Source: Gemmatimonadota bacterium (GTDB lineage Bacteria > Gemmatimonadota > Gemmatimonadetes > Gemmatimonadales > GWC2-71-9). Taken from it: a stretch of 34,962 nt of DNA. Every line of letters begins with the position of its first letter. Position 1 is the first letter of the stretch. A program made the position numbers and the translations under genes. Below the pieces are notes generated by a model. The model ran no database searches. It had not been told where the DNA came from and saw only the letters and a program-made list of their open reading frames with translations. Positions 7,595 to 14,886 of the stretch are shown here, piece by piece. The stretch is taken from positions 1 through 34,962 of the forward strand of contig JACQHC010000164.1 in assembly GCA_016199245.1 (NCBI GenBank), written 5' to 3'.

Positions 7595-9154
7595 ATGACG
7601 GTTATTACGAAGACGATCAGACGGTCCGCGCTGGTCGCGGCGCTGCTGTCGACTGGGGCGTGCCTGGACCTGGCCGTGACGAACGTCGATGCACCGGACC
7701 GGGACCGAGCCCTGGCCACGGCGCGAGACGTGGAGGCGCTGATTTCGGGAACGTTCCGGACCTGGTGGGACCTCCAGCAGCGGAACGCGCCCGGACCCGC
7801 GATGGCCGCCATGGCGGATGAACACACGGGCTCGCAGGCGAACTACGGGTTCCAGGACCAGGGAATGGAGCCGCCGCGTGAGATCATCAACCAGACCGCG
7901 TACCAGTGGGGGTACTGGGTCTACGATCCGTGGCTTCTCATCAACCGCGCCCTCGCGTCCATCCGGGACGGGCTCCAGTCGATCGAACAACTGGGGCTGC
8001 AGATCGGCACCGGCGGGGCGGACAACCCGCGCATCCTCGCGTTCGCGAAGTTCATGCAGGGGCTGTTCCTGGGGAACCTCGCGCTGCAGTACGACCAGGC
8101 CTATGTCCTCGACGAGACGGTGGGCGATCCGCTGACCATGGAGCTCAAGCCGTACGCGGACGTCATGGCGGCGGCGCGGGCCAAGCTCGAGGAGGCGCGG
8201 CAGATCGCCAGTCAGAGCAACTTCACGATTCCTGCTGGATGGATGGGTTCCCGCACCTTCTCGAGGGATGTCTTTGTTCGGCTGACACACTCCTACGAAG
8301 CCCGCTTCATGGCCCAGGTGGCGCGGTCGCCGGCGGAGCGGGCAGCGGTCGACTGGAACGGCGTGCTGTCGCACGTCCAGAGCGGGGTCACCGCAGATTT
8401 CGGCGTGGACCTCGACGGTCCCACCGGCAATTGGCGGATCCAGCTGAAGGCCTTCATGGGAATCGGTAGTGACGTTGACCTGGCGCTGCTCGGCCCCGCG
8501 GATCAGTCGGGCCGCTACTCGGCCTACGAGGCCACCAATCCGGCCACGAAGACCCCGTTCGTCATCGATACGGATGACCGGCGGATCCGTGGCGCCGACT
8601 CCCTGAAGGCACCGGGCCTGTACGTCCACTACCGGCCCACGATCATCCAGCCGGCCGAGCGCGGCCTCTGGTACGGGTCGAACTACGCGCCGTGGTGGTA
8701 CTACACCCTCTCGACCACGCGCCTCGGCTTCGCGCCGGACCTCACGGTCATCGAGATGGGCTTCCTGGCCGCCGAGGCGTACATCCGCACTGGCAGGCCC
8801 GATCTCGCGCTGCCGTACATCAACCAGCGGCGCGTGGCTGTCGGGGGGTTGCCGGCGGCCACGGTGGATGGCGTCTCGGGGGCCCGGTGCACCCCCAGGT
8901 CGGCGGGCCTCCTGAAGAAGGCGTCCACCCGGGCGGAAGGTGCCTGTGGTGACCTGATGCAGACGCTGATCTACGAGAAAGACATGGAGACCGCTTACCT
9001 GTACGCGGGGAGATCGTGGTACGACCACCGCGGGTTCGGGACCCTGCGCACGGGGCGGGCGGTCCAGTGCCCGCTTCCACAAGTGGATCTGGATCTGCTC
9101 GGACTGCCGACCTACTCTTTCGGCGGCGTCGGCGGCCAAAGCGCCGCGCCGTAG
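7595..9154 (+). CDS. SusD/RagB-like surface lipoprotein
   Basis: A probable substrate-capturing lid that partners the upstream SusC-like receptor. It has 519 residues. The N-terminus is a lipoprotein signal ending LLSTGAC (Cys23), so the protein should be lipidated. The body has SusD-like features: Trp-rich helical repeats, and a C-terminal stretch beginning LIYEKDMETAYLYAGRSW that resembles the usual E-R-x-x-E/W-R region. I chose ATG 7595 over GTG 7583 because the purine-rich AGGTGAGG (7581-7588) lies 6 nt before 7595 and covers 7583. It is 48 nt downstream of the receptor and followed by a hairpin terminator, so the pair looks like a two-gene transcript. Overall similarity to SusD is by architecture and context, not by a sharp motif. 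Confidence 0.85.
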   Translation: MTVITKTIRRSALVAALLSTGACLDLAVTNVDAPDRDRALATARDVEALISGTFRTWWDLQQRNAPGPAMAAMADEHTGSQANYGFQDQGMEPPREIINQTAYQWGYWVYDPWLLINRALASIRDGLQSIEQLGLQIGTGGADNPRILAFAKFMQGLFLGNLALQYDQAYVLDETVGDPLTMELKPYADVMAAARAKLEEARQIASQSNFTIPAGWMGSRTFSRDVFVRLTHSYEARFMAQVARSPAERAAVDWNGVLSHVQSGVTADFGVDLDGPTGNWRIQLKAFMGIGSDVDLALLGPADQSGRYSAYEATNPATKTPFVIDTDDRRIRGADSLKAPGLYVHYRPTIIQPAERGLWYGSNYAPWWYYTLSTTRLGFAPDLTVIEMGFLAAEAYIRTGRPDLALPYINQRRVAVGGLPAATVDGVSGARCTPRSAGLLKKASTRAEGACGDLMQTLIYEKDMETAYLYAGRSWYDHRGFGTLRTGRAVQCPLPQVDLDLLGLPTYSFGGVGGQSAAP

Positions 9155-9181
9155 GTGTTTCCGGAAGCCGAGCGGGACAGC

Positions 9182-9205
9182 AAGGGGGCGGTGGTCGGCC
9201 CCCTT
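9182..9205 (+). terminator. Rho-independent terminator after the susD-like gene
   Basis: AAGGGGGC (9182-9189) pairs perfectly with GCCCCCTT (9198-9205) around an 8-nt loop, followed by the T-rich TCTGTTCC. It starts 27 nt after the susD-like stop and should end the receptor/lid transcript before the plug-only gene. Confidence 0.75.
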
Positions 9206-9310
9206 TCTGTTCCCTGCCCGTCAGAAGAGCCCCTTGCTCTGGATCGGCCGCGCTTGGATCATTCGGGTGCGCACCGCGCACGCTGCGCTCGCCTTTGCGG
9301 AGGTCCGACC

Positions 9311-10099
9311 ATGGCTACGCGCCGCCTCTTCCGCTGCCGATGGGTACTGGCTGCAGGTGTGATTGGCGTGCTGATTCCGGCGGTTGGGGAACTGGCCGCT
9401 CAGAACGCGGGCGCCGTGGCGGGCAAGGTCACCCTCGGGAATGGCGGGGAAGGAGTGCCCGGCGTCCGCGTCCGGATTCCAGGGGTACAGCTCGAGAGCA
9501 TGACGGACATTCAGGGGATATTCCTGTTCGAGTCCGTTCCCGCGGGCGCGCACGAGATCCAGGCGGAGGTGGTCGGCTGCCGGTCCGGCTCGTGGACGGT
9601 TCGGGTGCCCCCGTGGCCTGCGGTGCTGCCCCTCAAGCTGGACGGGCCCGCGGTTGCGCGGTTGCGCGAGCTGGTGGCGGCCGGTACGGCCGCTGCCGTG
9701 TCGGAAGCCGAGCTGCCGTTCACCGTGCACCGGCTCGAGCGGAGTGATGTGAACCACACCTCCGCCCGGACGCTGGCGGATCTGATTCGCGGCCGGTTCC
9801 CGGGCATCAAGGTGGTGCAGGGGAGCGGTCAGCCGGGCGAGCGAGTATCCATCCAGTTCCGCGGGACGAGGAGCATCTCGGGCAGCCGTGCCCCGCTGAT
9901 AGTGGTGGACGGCCTCATCACCGAAGGTGGGGTGGTCGACATCGACCGGCTGGACATTGAGAGAATCGAAATACTGAAGGGCTCCGCTGCCGCGGCCATC
10001 TATGGCGCCCGAGGCGAGGCCGGCGTGATCGAGATCACGACGACGCGCGCCGCGCCCGACACTGCGCCGCGCTGCTACTTCTCGCGCACCTCGATCTGA
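9311..10099 (+). CDS. Stand-alone TonB plug-domain protein (no beta-barrel)
   Basis: A 262-residue exported protein that matches only the first quarter of the neighbouring SusC-like receptor. It has a signal peptide (cleavage near LAA30-Q31), a carboxypeptidase-regulatory-like domain (about 35-110) and a plug domain (about 135-245). The plug is strikingly similar to that of the adjacent receptor: IKVVQGSGQPG against VKVVQGSGQPG, PLIVVDGLIT against PLVVIDGVIT, and AAAIYGARGEAGVIEITT against AALYGSRAQAGVIQITT. The stop follows 18 residues after the plug and no barrel-coding frame continues downstream. The TonB box seems degraded (RELVAAG where the receptor has EEIVVTG). GGAGG at 9299-9303 is 7 nt before the ATG, so translation looks intact. 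Function unknown: possibly a periplasmic binding or signalling module, or a decaying duplicate. Confidence 0.88.
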   Translation: MATRRLFRCRWVLAAGVIGVLIPAVGELAAQNAGAVAGKVTLGNGGEGVPGVRVRIPGVQLESMTDIQGIFLFESVPAGAHEIQAEVVGCRSGSWTVRVPPWPAVLPLKLDGPAVARLRELVAAGTAAAVSEAELPFTVHRLERSDVNHTSARTLADLIRGRFPGIKVVQGSGQPGERVSIQFRGTRSISGSRAPLIVVDGLITEGGVVDIDRLDIERIEILKGSAAAAIYGARGEAGVIEITTTRAAPDTAPRCYFSRTSI

Positions 10100-10106
10100 G
10101 CCAGGG

Positions 10107-10137
10107 CGACGCCGGGGACCGCAAGGTTCCGGCGTCG
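10107..10137 (+). other. Strong RNA hairpin with GCAA tetraloop before a start codon
   Basis: CGACGCC and GGGACC pair with GGCGTCG and GGTTCC to give 13 bp (one G-T, one bulged G) closed by the stable GNRA-type loop GCAA (10121-10124). The hairpin begins 7 nt after the plug-gene stop and ends 6 nt before the GTG at 10144. There is no T-tract, so a simple intrinsic terminator is unlikely. Confidence 0.6.
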
Positions 10138-10143
10138 AGCCGC

Positions 10144-12210
10144 GTGCGTCGGGCGCTCGGCGCGCTGCTTCTCGCGCTGGTTCTCCTTCCTTGGTACCGC
10201 CTGGTGGCCTGGCGGGGGATCGGGCCATCGGCCGAGCAGACGCTCCGACTCGGCGCACAGTACTTCCTCGCTCAGTGGGCGGGGCTCCTGCTGGGCGTCG
10301 CCCTGATCCTCGTGCTGAGCCGGCTGCTCCCGCCGGCGCGCGTGGCGACCGTATGGGACGCGGCAAGACGCTGGCTTGTCCAGCCGCCGGTGCTGCGAGT
10401 CGGCGTCACCCTGGCGGTGCTGGCCACGGGACTCTCCCTGACGATCAGCAACTTCGCACTGAACCAACGTCCCATCCTCCTCGACGGCGCGAGTCAGCTC
10501 GTCCAGGCGCGCTATTTCGCTGCCGGCCTGCTCGCCGGACCTCCGCTCCCGGACCCGGCGTTCTGGGAGTTCCAGTTCATGACGCGCACTCCGGTCGGGT
10601 GGGCCTCGCAGTATCCTCCCGGCTTCGCCGTCCTTCTGGCGCTCGGCCTGCGCGCCGGTGCGGTGTGGCTGGTCGGGCCGCTCCTGCTCGGCGTAGCCGT
10701 GTGCCTCACCACACTGGTCGCCGACAGACTCTTTCCCGAAGACCGAGAGACCGCCAGGCTCGGCTCTGCGCTGGTCGCTGCGAGCTACTTCCTGGCCTTC
10801 CACGCCGGCTCCTACATGAACCACGCGCTCGCGGGCGCGCTCGTCGCGCTGGCCGTGTTTGCGTCGCTCCGCGCGCTCGATGGCACGTGGCGGTGGGCGC
10901 TGTTGTCAGGAGCGGCTGTGGGCGCGCTGTTCGCCACGCGCCCGCTCGTGGCCGTGGTGCTCGGATTCTTCGCGACCGTGATCGTGTGGGTCGGCGCACC
11001 CGCTCGCGCACGATTCGACTGGCGGGAGTGGACCAAGCGGCTGGCGGCCGCCGCGGGCGGCGCGGCGCCGCTCGGGCTCGCCGTCATGGCGTACAACGCG
11101 CGCCTGTTCGGCAGCCCGTTCCGTTTTGGGTACGAGGCGGTCGCTGGACCAGCGCACGGGCTGGGGCTCCACACGGACCCGTTCGGAAGCCCATACGGGC
11201 TGCGCGAGGCCGTGGGGTACACTTCCGCCGACCTGCTGGGGCTGAGTCTCGATCTGCTGCAGACTCCGCTTCCCGCACTCGTACTGATCGGTCTGTATCT
11301 GATGCGGGCTCCGAGACTCGACCGCGGCACGCGGCTCGCGGCCGCATGGGCGCTGCTGCCGGTCGGCGCCAACGCGCTGTACTGGCACCACGACCTGTTC
11401 ATGGGCCCGCGGCTCCTGTACGAGTCGGCGCCCGCGTGGTGCCTTCTCGTGGCCGGCGCGGCTCTGCACGTGATCCGTGGCCTGCCGGAAGCGCTCCCTG
11501 GACAGGTCGGTGGCGGCCGCCCGACGGGACGCTTCACGCGAACCGGAGTCGCCGCGACGTTCGCGCTCGCGCTCGGGCTCGGAGTCGCGGTCGCCGGCCC
11601 TGCCAGGCTGCGGGGCTACGCGGCCAACGGGCGCGCATCAGGTGTGACGCTGGCGCCACCCTCCGTGGACCGGCCTGCCCTGGTCTTCGTGCACGAGGAC
11701 TGGGGGTCCCGCCTGGGCACGCGCCTCGCTGTGCTGGGGTTGCGCGTCGACTCGATCCGGGCGGCGCTGCTGGGGAACACCACGTGCGAGCTGGAGCGGT
11801 TGGTCAGAGCCCGCGAGCGCTCGGAGTCGGGGAGCCCGGCGAGCGCCGGGACCGGTTCGCTGCCGGACGCGCAGGGACGCGAGATGCGCCCGCTGCGCGA
11901 GCTCGTGATGCCGTCGGGCTCGACCATCCGCACGTACACGGGAGAGGTCCTGACGCCGGAATGCGAGCGCGAGGCCGCCTCCGACTACGAGGCCGTGCTG
12001 GCCCTCCCGCCCCTGTTGTGGCAGGGGGATCTGCCGGGACTCGGCGCCCACGGCGCGATGTACGTGCGCGATCTCGGGCCCGAGCGGAACGCGCAGCTGC
12101 TCGCACGGTTCCCTGAGCGCGAGCCCGCCCTGCTCGCTCGCGCGGGAGGGAACGAGCTGCGCCTGATCCCGTACTCGACCGGGATGAAGCGACTCTGGAG
12201 CATGGAGTGA
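10144..12210 (+). CDS. Polytopic membrane protein, possible GT-C-type glycosyltransferase
   Basis: A 688-residue integral membrane protein. The first roughly 480 residues hold about ten hydrophobic segments and the last roughly 200 form a soluble, probably periplasmic, domain. After the second or third membrane segment comes an extracytoplasmic-like loop (DGASQLVQARYFAAG, then QYPPGFAVLLALG). Its spacing recalls the first loop and PPG/L pattern of lipid-linked sugar transferases (GT-C fold, PMT/ArnT-like), but the canonical acidic pair is not clear. The start is taken as GTG 10144, which begins directly before the first membrane helix; no Shine-Dalgarno sequence is visible because a hairpin occupies the leader. 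Only 44 nt separate it from the plug gene, so the two may share a transcript. Donor, acceptor and even enzymatic activity are unproven. Confidence 0.72.
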   Translation: MRRALGALLLALVLLPWYRLVAWRGIGPSAEQTLRLGAQYFLAQWAGLLLGVALILVLSRLLPPARVATVWDAARRWLVQPPVLRVGVTLAVLATGLSLTISNFALNQRPILLDGASQLVQARYFAAGLLAGPPLPDPAFWEFQFMTRTPVGWASQYPPGFAVLLALGLRAGAVWLVGPLLLGVAVCLTTLVADRLFPEDRETARLGSALVAASYFLAFHAGSYMNHALAGALVALAVFASLRALDGTWRWALLSGAAVGALFATRPLVAVVLGFFATVIVWVGAPARARFDWREWTKRLAAAAGGAAPLGLAVMAYNARLFGSPFRFGYEAVAGPAHGLGLHTDPFGSPYGLREAVGYTSADLLGLSLDLLQTPLPALVLIGLYLMRAPRLDRGTRLAAAWALLPVGANALYWHHDLFMGPRLLYESAPAWCLLVAGAALHVIRGLPEALPGQVGGGRPTGRFTRTGVAATFALALGLGVAVAGPARLRGYAANGRASGVTLAPPSVDRPALVFVHEDWGSRLGTRLAVLGLRVDSIRAALLGNTTCELERLVRARERSESGSPASAGTGSLPDAQGREMRPLRELVMPSGSTIRTYTGEVLTPECEREAASDYEAVLALPPLLWQGDLPGLGAHGAMYVRDLGPERNAQLLARFPEREPALLARAGGNELRLIPYSTGMKRLWSME

Positions 12211-12240
12211 TACCGATCAGCCGAGGGACGAGGCCCGTTG

Positions 12241-12774
12241 TTACCGCGACTCCCGCCCCTTCCAGGAGCGCGCCACGCTCCCGGCCATGACGCGAGCGAG
12301 CTGCGCGTCATACCTCCTGAGGCCCGCGTCCACCTTCATATCGATCTCCGTGGTGATCTCTCGGACATAGGCCATATACATGTCCGTCGGCGGCATGGCT
12401 GACCACCCCGTGTCCAGCGTGTCCGCGAGCGCCCTGACCTGGTTCTCCGCGCTGATCGTGAGGCTGTAGAGCGTGGGCCCCGCCTTGCGACCACGTGCAA
12501 TGAAGCGGGTACGCGCGGCCTCCGCCCCTCCGTCGGCCTCATCGTCGAACGGGGCGCGCTCCTGCCACCCCGTCTCGATGTGGAGCGTGGAACCGGTCTG
12601 CCGGTTTTCGTAGATGGCGTATCCGTACAACCGAAGCACCGCGGGAACCTCTCGCATGATGTCGTAGAAACTGGCACGGCCGATCCTGTGATCGATGGTC
12701 CCCGGGTGGGCGAGACTGCGCGAGCAGGCGGGCAGGACGACGGCGGTCGACAGCAGAAGCAGAATGGCACGCAC
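12241..12774 (-). CDS. Probable internal-start lipoprotein of unknown function
   Basis: GTG 12774 lies in the same frame as the aminopeptidase and is preceded by GGAGG with an 8-nt spacer, a good ribosome-binding site. The product would have 177 residues and begin with a classic lipoprotein signal ([16 protein letters not shown], Cys at position 16). The rest is soluble, with no family I recognise; it contains [20 protein letters not shown] and a helical C-terminus. A signal sequence in the middle of a cytosolic-to-periplasmic enzyme makes little sense, which favours a separate protein. The entry overlaps the fused call above: both share the stop at 12241. If the fusion is real, this segment would instead be a second membrane-spanning or anchoring stretch. 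Confidence 0.55.
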   Translation of the reverse strand: MRAILLLLSTAVVLPACSRSLAHPGTIDHRIGRASFYDIMREVPAVLRLYGYAIYENRQTGSTLHIETGWQERAPFDDEADGGAEAARTRFIARGRKAGPTLYSLTISAENQVRALADTLDTGWSAMPPTDMYMAYVREITTEIDMKVDAGLRRYDAQLARVMAGSVARSWKGRESR

Positions 12775-13962
12775 TTGGTGGACCTCCTGCTGAAACCCGC
12801 CACATGGGTGTACCGGTTGAAGAAAGATAGAGCGATCCGGAGGATGAACAAAGTGGGAACGGCCTTCCAGGGGTCGCGGCACCCGCAGTTCCTCCAAGAT
12901 CTCGAAGGGGTCCCGGCTGCCCGCGCTGCGCGCCGCGGCCGAGATCGTTGCCACGGTTTGTCGCAGGTCGCCGGACTGGGCCTCCAACACGCGCTCGAAC
13001 AGGTCGAGCCGGGTCCGGTACAGCCGCGCCGCGATCACGCGGGCGTTATTGAGCGGTGAACGGGCCAGACGGACCCCATCGTACACACGCAACCGGCTGC
13101 CCAGCCCACCGGCGAGTGCGGCTTGCGCATCGACAAAGATGCGCTCCCTCGCCTCGCGCAACGGCGCACCCGAAAGATCCTGCGCGTAGGCGGCCTCGAG
13201 AGTCGTCGCGAGACTGGCATAGAAATCCCCCAGGACGAGCTCGTCTTGCCACACCGCCCTCGCCCGCAGCGCCGCACCCGAGTCAGCCCGCGACCGGAAG
13301 AACCGCTCGGCGCCGCGAAGCCCCACGAACTCCGCGAAGCTCTCATTGAACGGCACGGAACCCGGCACGAATAACGTGTTGTGCGCGATTTCGTGAATCA
13401 CGGTCGCCGCCAGGAACACGTGATCGTCCGAGAGGGCCGTGGACAGCAGCGGGTCGTTGAACCAGCCGAGCGTGGAGAACGCTCCGGACGGCCGGAGATA
13501 AGTGTCGTAGGCGCGCTCCTCAAGCTCCGCGGCCGCAGCCAGCCCGGCCTCGGGATCGAAGAACCCCTTGTACGGCACGACCCCGACGATGGGGTACCGC
13601 CACACATGGCTCGTCAGGCGGTCCCGCGGGCTCGCGGTGAGCACCAGGAGCAGCGTGTCGCGACCGACGTCGGTGAACTGCGTGTAGGTCTCACCCGCCG
13701 CGAGGCCCAGCGAATCCGCGGCGAACGCGCGTGCCGCGAGCACCAGCTCAAACTGCGCTCGGCGCTCTGGCGGTGTCGTTGGGTCACTCGCCAGCTGAGT
13801 GAGAGGCCGGCGCCGGGCCAGGATGCGTGCCTCCTCGTAGGCGGCGCGGAGAACGAACCGGACTTCGCCGAACAGGATCACCGCCGCAACCACCACCAGA
13901 ACCAATGCCAGTCCTACGCGACCGGCGATCCGGATCGACCGCCGCACCACGGCTCGACTCAC
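12241..13962 (-). CDS. COG4324-type aminopeptidase, frame continuous with a lipoprotein-like C-terminal segment
   Basis: The frame runs from GTG 13962 to TAA 12241 (573 residues). Residues 1 to about 360 match the putative zinc aminopeptidase family (COG4324/PF10023): an N-terminal membrane anchor (about 15-33), the family segments [19 protein letters not shown] and [11 protein letters not shown], then the zinc site HEIAH (190-194) with the downstream glutamate in NESFAEF (Glu207). The family normally ends near the DPFEIL segment here. Instead the frame continues for about 35 low-complexity residues and then into [13 protein letters not shown], a lipoprotein signal-like sequence with its own ribosome-binding site. 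Either one fused protein is made or, more likely, two proteins are read from one stopless frame. The gene lies 20 nt after the PorV-like gene. Natural substrates are unknown. Confidence 0.7.
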   Translation of the reverse strand: MSRAVVRRSIRIAGRVGLALVLVVVAAVILFGEVRFVLRAAYEEARILARRRPLTQLASDPTTPPERRAQFELVLAARAFAADSLGLAAGETYTQFTDVGRDTLLLVLTASPRDRLTSHVWRYPIVGVVPYKGFFDPEAGLAAAAELEERAYDTYLRPSGAFSTLGWFNDPLLSTALSDDHVFLAATVIHEIAHNTLFVPGSVPFNESFAEFVGLRGAERFFRSRADSGAALRARAVWQDELVLGDFYASLATTLEAAYAQDLSGAPLREARERIFVDAQAALAGGLGSRLRVYDGVRLARSPLNNARVIAARLYRTRLDLFERVLEAQSGDLRQTVATISAAARSAGSRDPFEILEELRVPRPLEGRSHFVHPPDRSIFLQPVHPCGGFQQEVHQVRAILLLLSTAVVLPACSRSLAHPGTIDHRIGRASFYDIMREVPAVLRLYGYAIYENRQTGSTLHIETGWQERAPFDDEADGGAEAARTRFIARGRKAGPTLYSLTISAENQVRALADTLDTGWSAMPPTDMYMAYVREITTEIDMKVDAGLRRYDAQLARVMAGSVARSWKGRESR

Positions 13963-13982
13963 AGGGCCAGCGCCATCGGCGG

Positions 13983-14873
13983 TTACAACCGAAGCCGGGC
14001 CCCGAGGCGATGCGCCCGGTCGCCCAACGCGTCACGCGCGGCGTAGGCATAGTCCACTTGCAGGTCACCGAGCGCCAGGCTGCCCCCGTACGTGTAGCGG
14101 GGGTCAGCGCTTCCCGCCGGCCGTGATCGGTAGGCGCTCCGCGCCAGGACTCCCACCCCTCTCAGCACGATGCCGGCCTCGCCGCCCAACGTCAGGCGGC
14201 TCCCGGTCGCGGGATGCCAGGACATCTCGACGGTCGACAGCAGCCGGAACGACTCCTGAGGATCCACGTAGTTCATGGTGAAGCCGGCGTGCGTGCTGCG
14301 CGGCAGTGGGAGCGTAGACCGATCATCCCAGTTCCCACCGATGTTCCGCCACGTCACACCCAGCGCCATGATATCGAATACCGCGATCGCCAGCCCGAGA
14401 TCGCCGCTGGTGGCGCGCTCCAGCACCCCGGTCGTGTTCAGGCGAACGTGCCGGACGGACGCGCCGAGCGCGACCAGTCCCCGACGGTAGACGAGCGAGC
14501 CCACGCCCAACGCCTCGTACGGCGCATCTCGGCCTGCGACGCGATTGGAATCGTGGCCGAGGTACTGGATCCCGATGCCCCAGTCGAACTGCCCGAGCCG
14601 CCAGCCCATGGCTCCGGCGAGCTGGCGCAACGGCGTCTCGCGACGCCAGGTCCCTTCGAGCGATACACGGTGAATCGTGGCCAGGCCAGCCGGGTTGGTG
14701 AACACCGCCCCGGCGTCTCCCACCAGCGCCGCTCCCGCACCCTGCAACCCCGCGCTGCGGACGGAGCCCGGAAGAAGCGCGATCGGCGGCGGCATCCGTG
14801 CCGCCTGCGCCGCCAGACGGAAGGGAGCGGCGAGCGGGAGGAGAACGGCCGCGGCCGACAGCAGCCGCGCCAT
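13983..14873 (-). CDS. PorV/FadL-like outer-membrane beta-barrel protein
   Basis: 296 residues from ATG 14873. Signal peptide [23 protein letters not shown] is followed by [27 protein letters not shown], the start typical of PorV/PorQ and FadL-like barrels, in which a hatch segment carries the NPAGLA motif. The remainder alternates short amphipathic strands (for example [19 protein letters not shown]), with the final strand ending [12 protein letters not shown] 14882 is an alternative start, only 4 nt after the upstream TAG; neither start has a strong Shine-Dalgarno site, so translation may be coupled to the upstream gene. Sandwiched between two metallopeptidase genes, it could be a channel or export accessory for them. 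That is inference; no type IX secretion gene is visible in the window. Confidence 0.82.
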   Translation of the reverse strand: MARLLSAAAVLLPLAAPFRLAAQAARMPPPIALLPGSVRSAGLQGAGAALVGDAGAVFTNPAGLATIHRVSLEGTWRRETPLRQLAGAMGWRLGQFDWGIGIQYLGHDSNRVAGRDAPYEALGVGSLVYRRGLVALGASVRHVRLNTTGVLERATSGDLGLAIAVFDIMALGVTWRNIGGNWDDRSTLPLPRSTHAGFTMNYVDPQESFRLLSTVEMSWHPATGSRLTLGGEAGIVLRGVGVLARSAYRSRPAGSADPRYTYGGSLALGDLQVDYAYAARDALGDRAHRLGARLRL

Positions 14874-14886
14874 GCGTGTCACGAGG

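Noticed and set aside
7235-9139. Minus-strand open frame of 634 codons opposite the receptor end and SusD-like gene
   Set aside because: Overlaps two real genes, biased composition, no recognisable domain.
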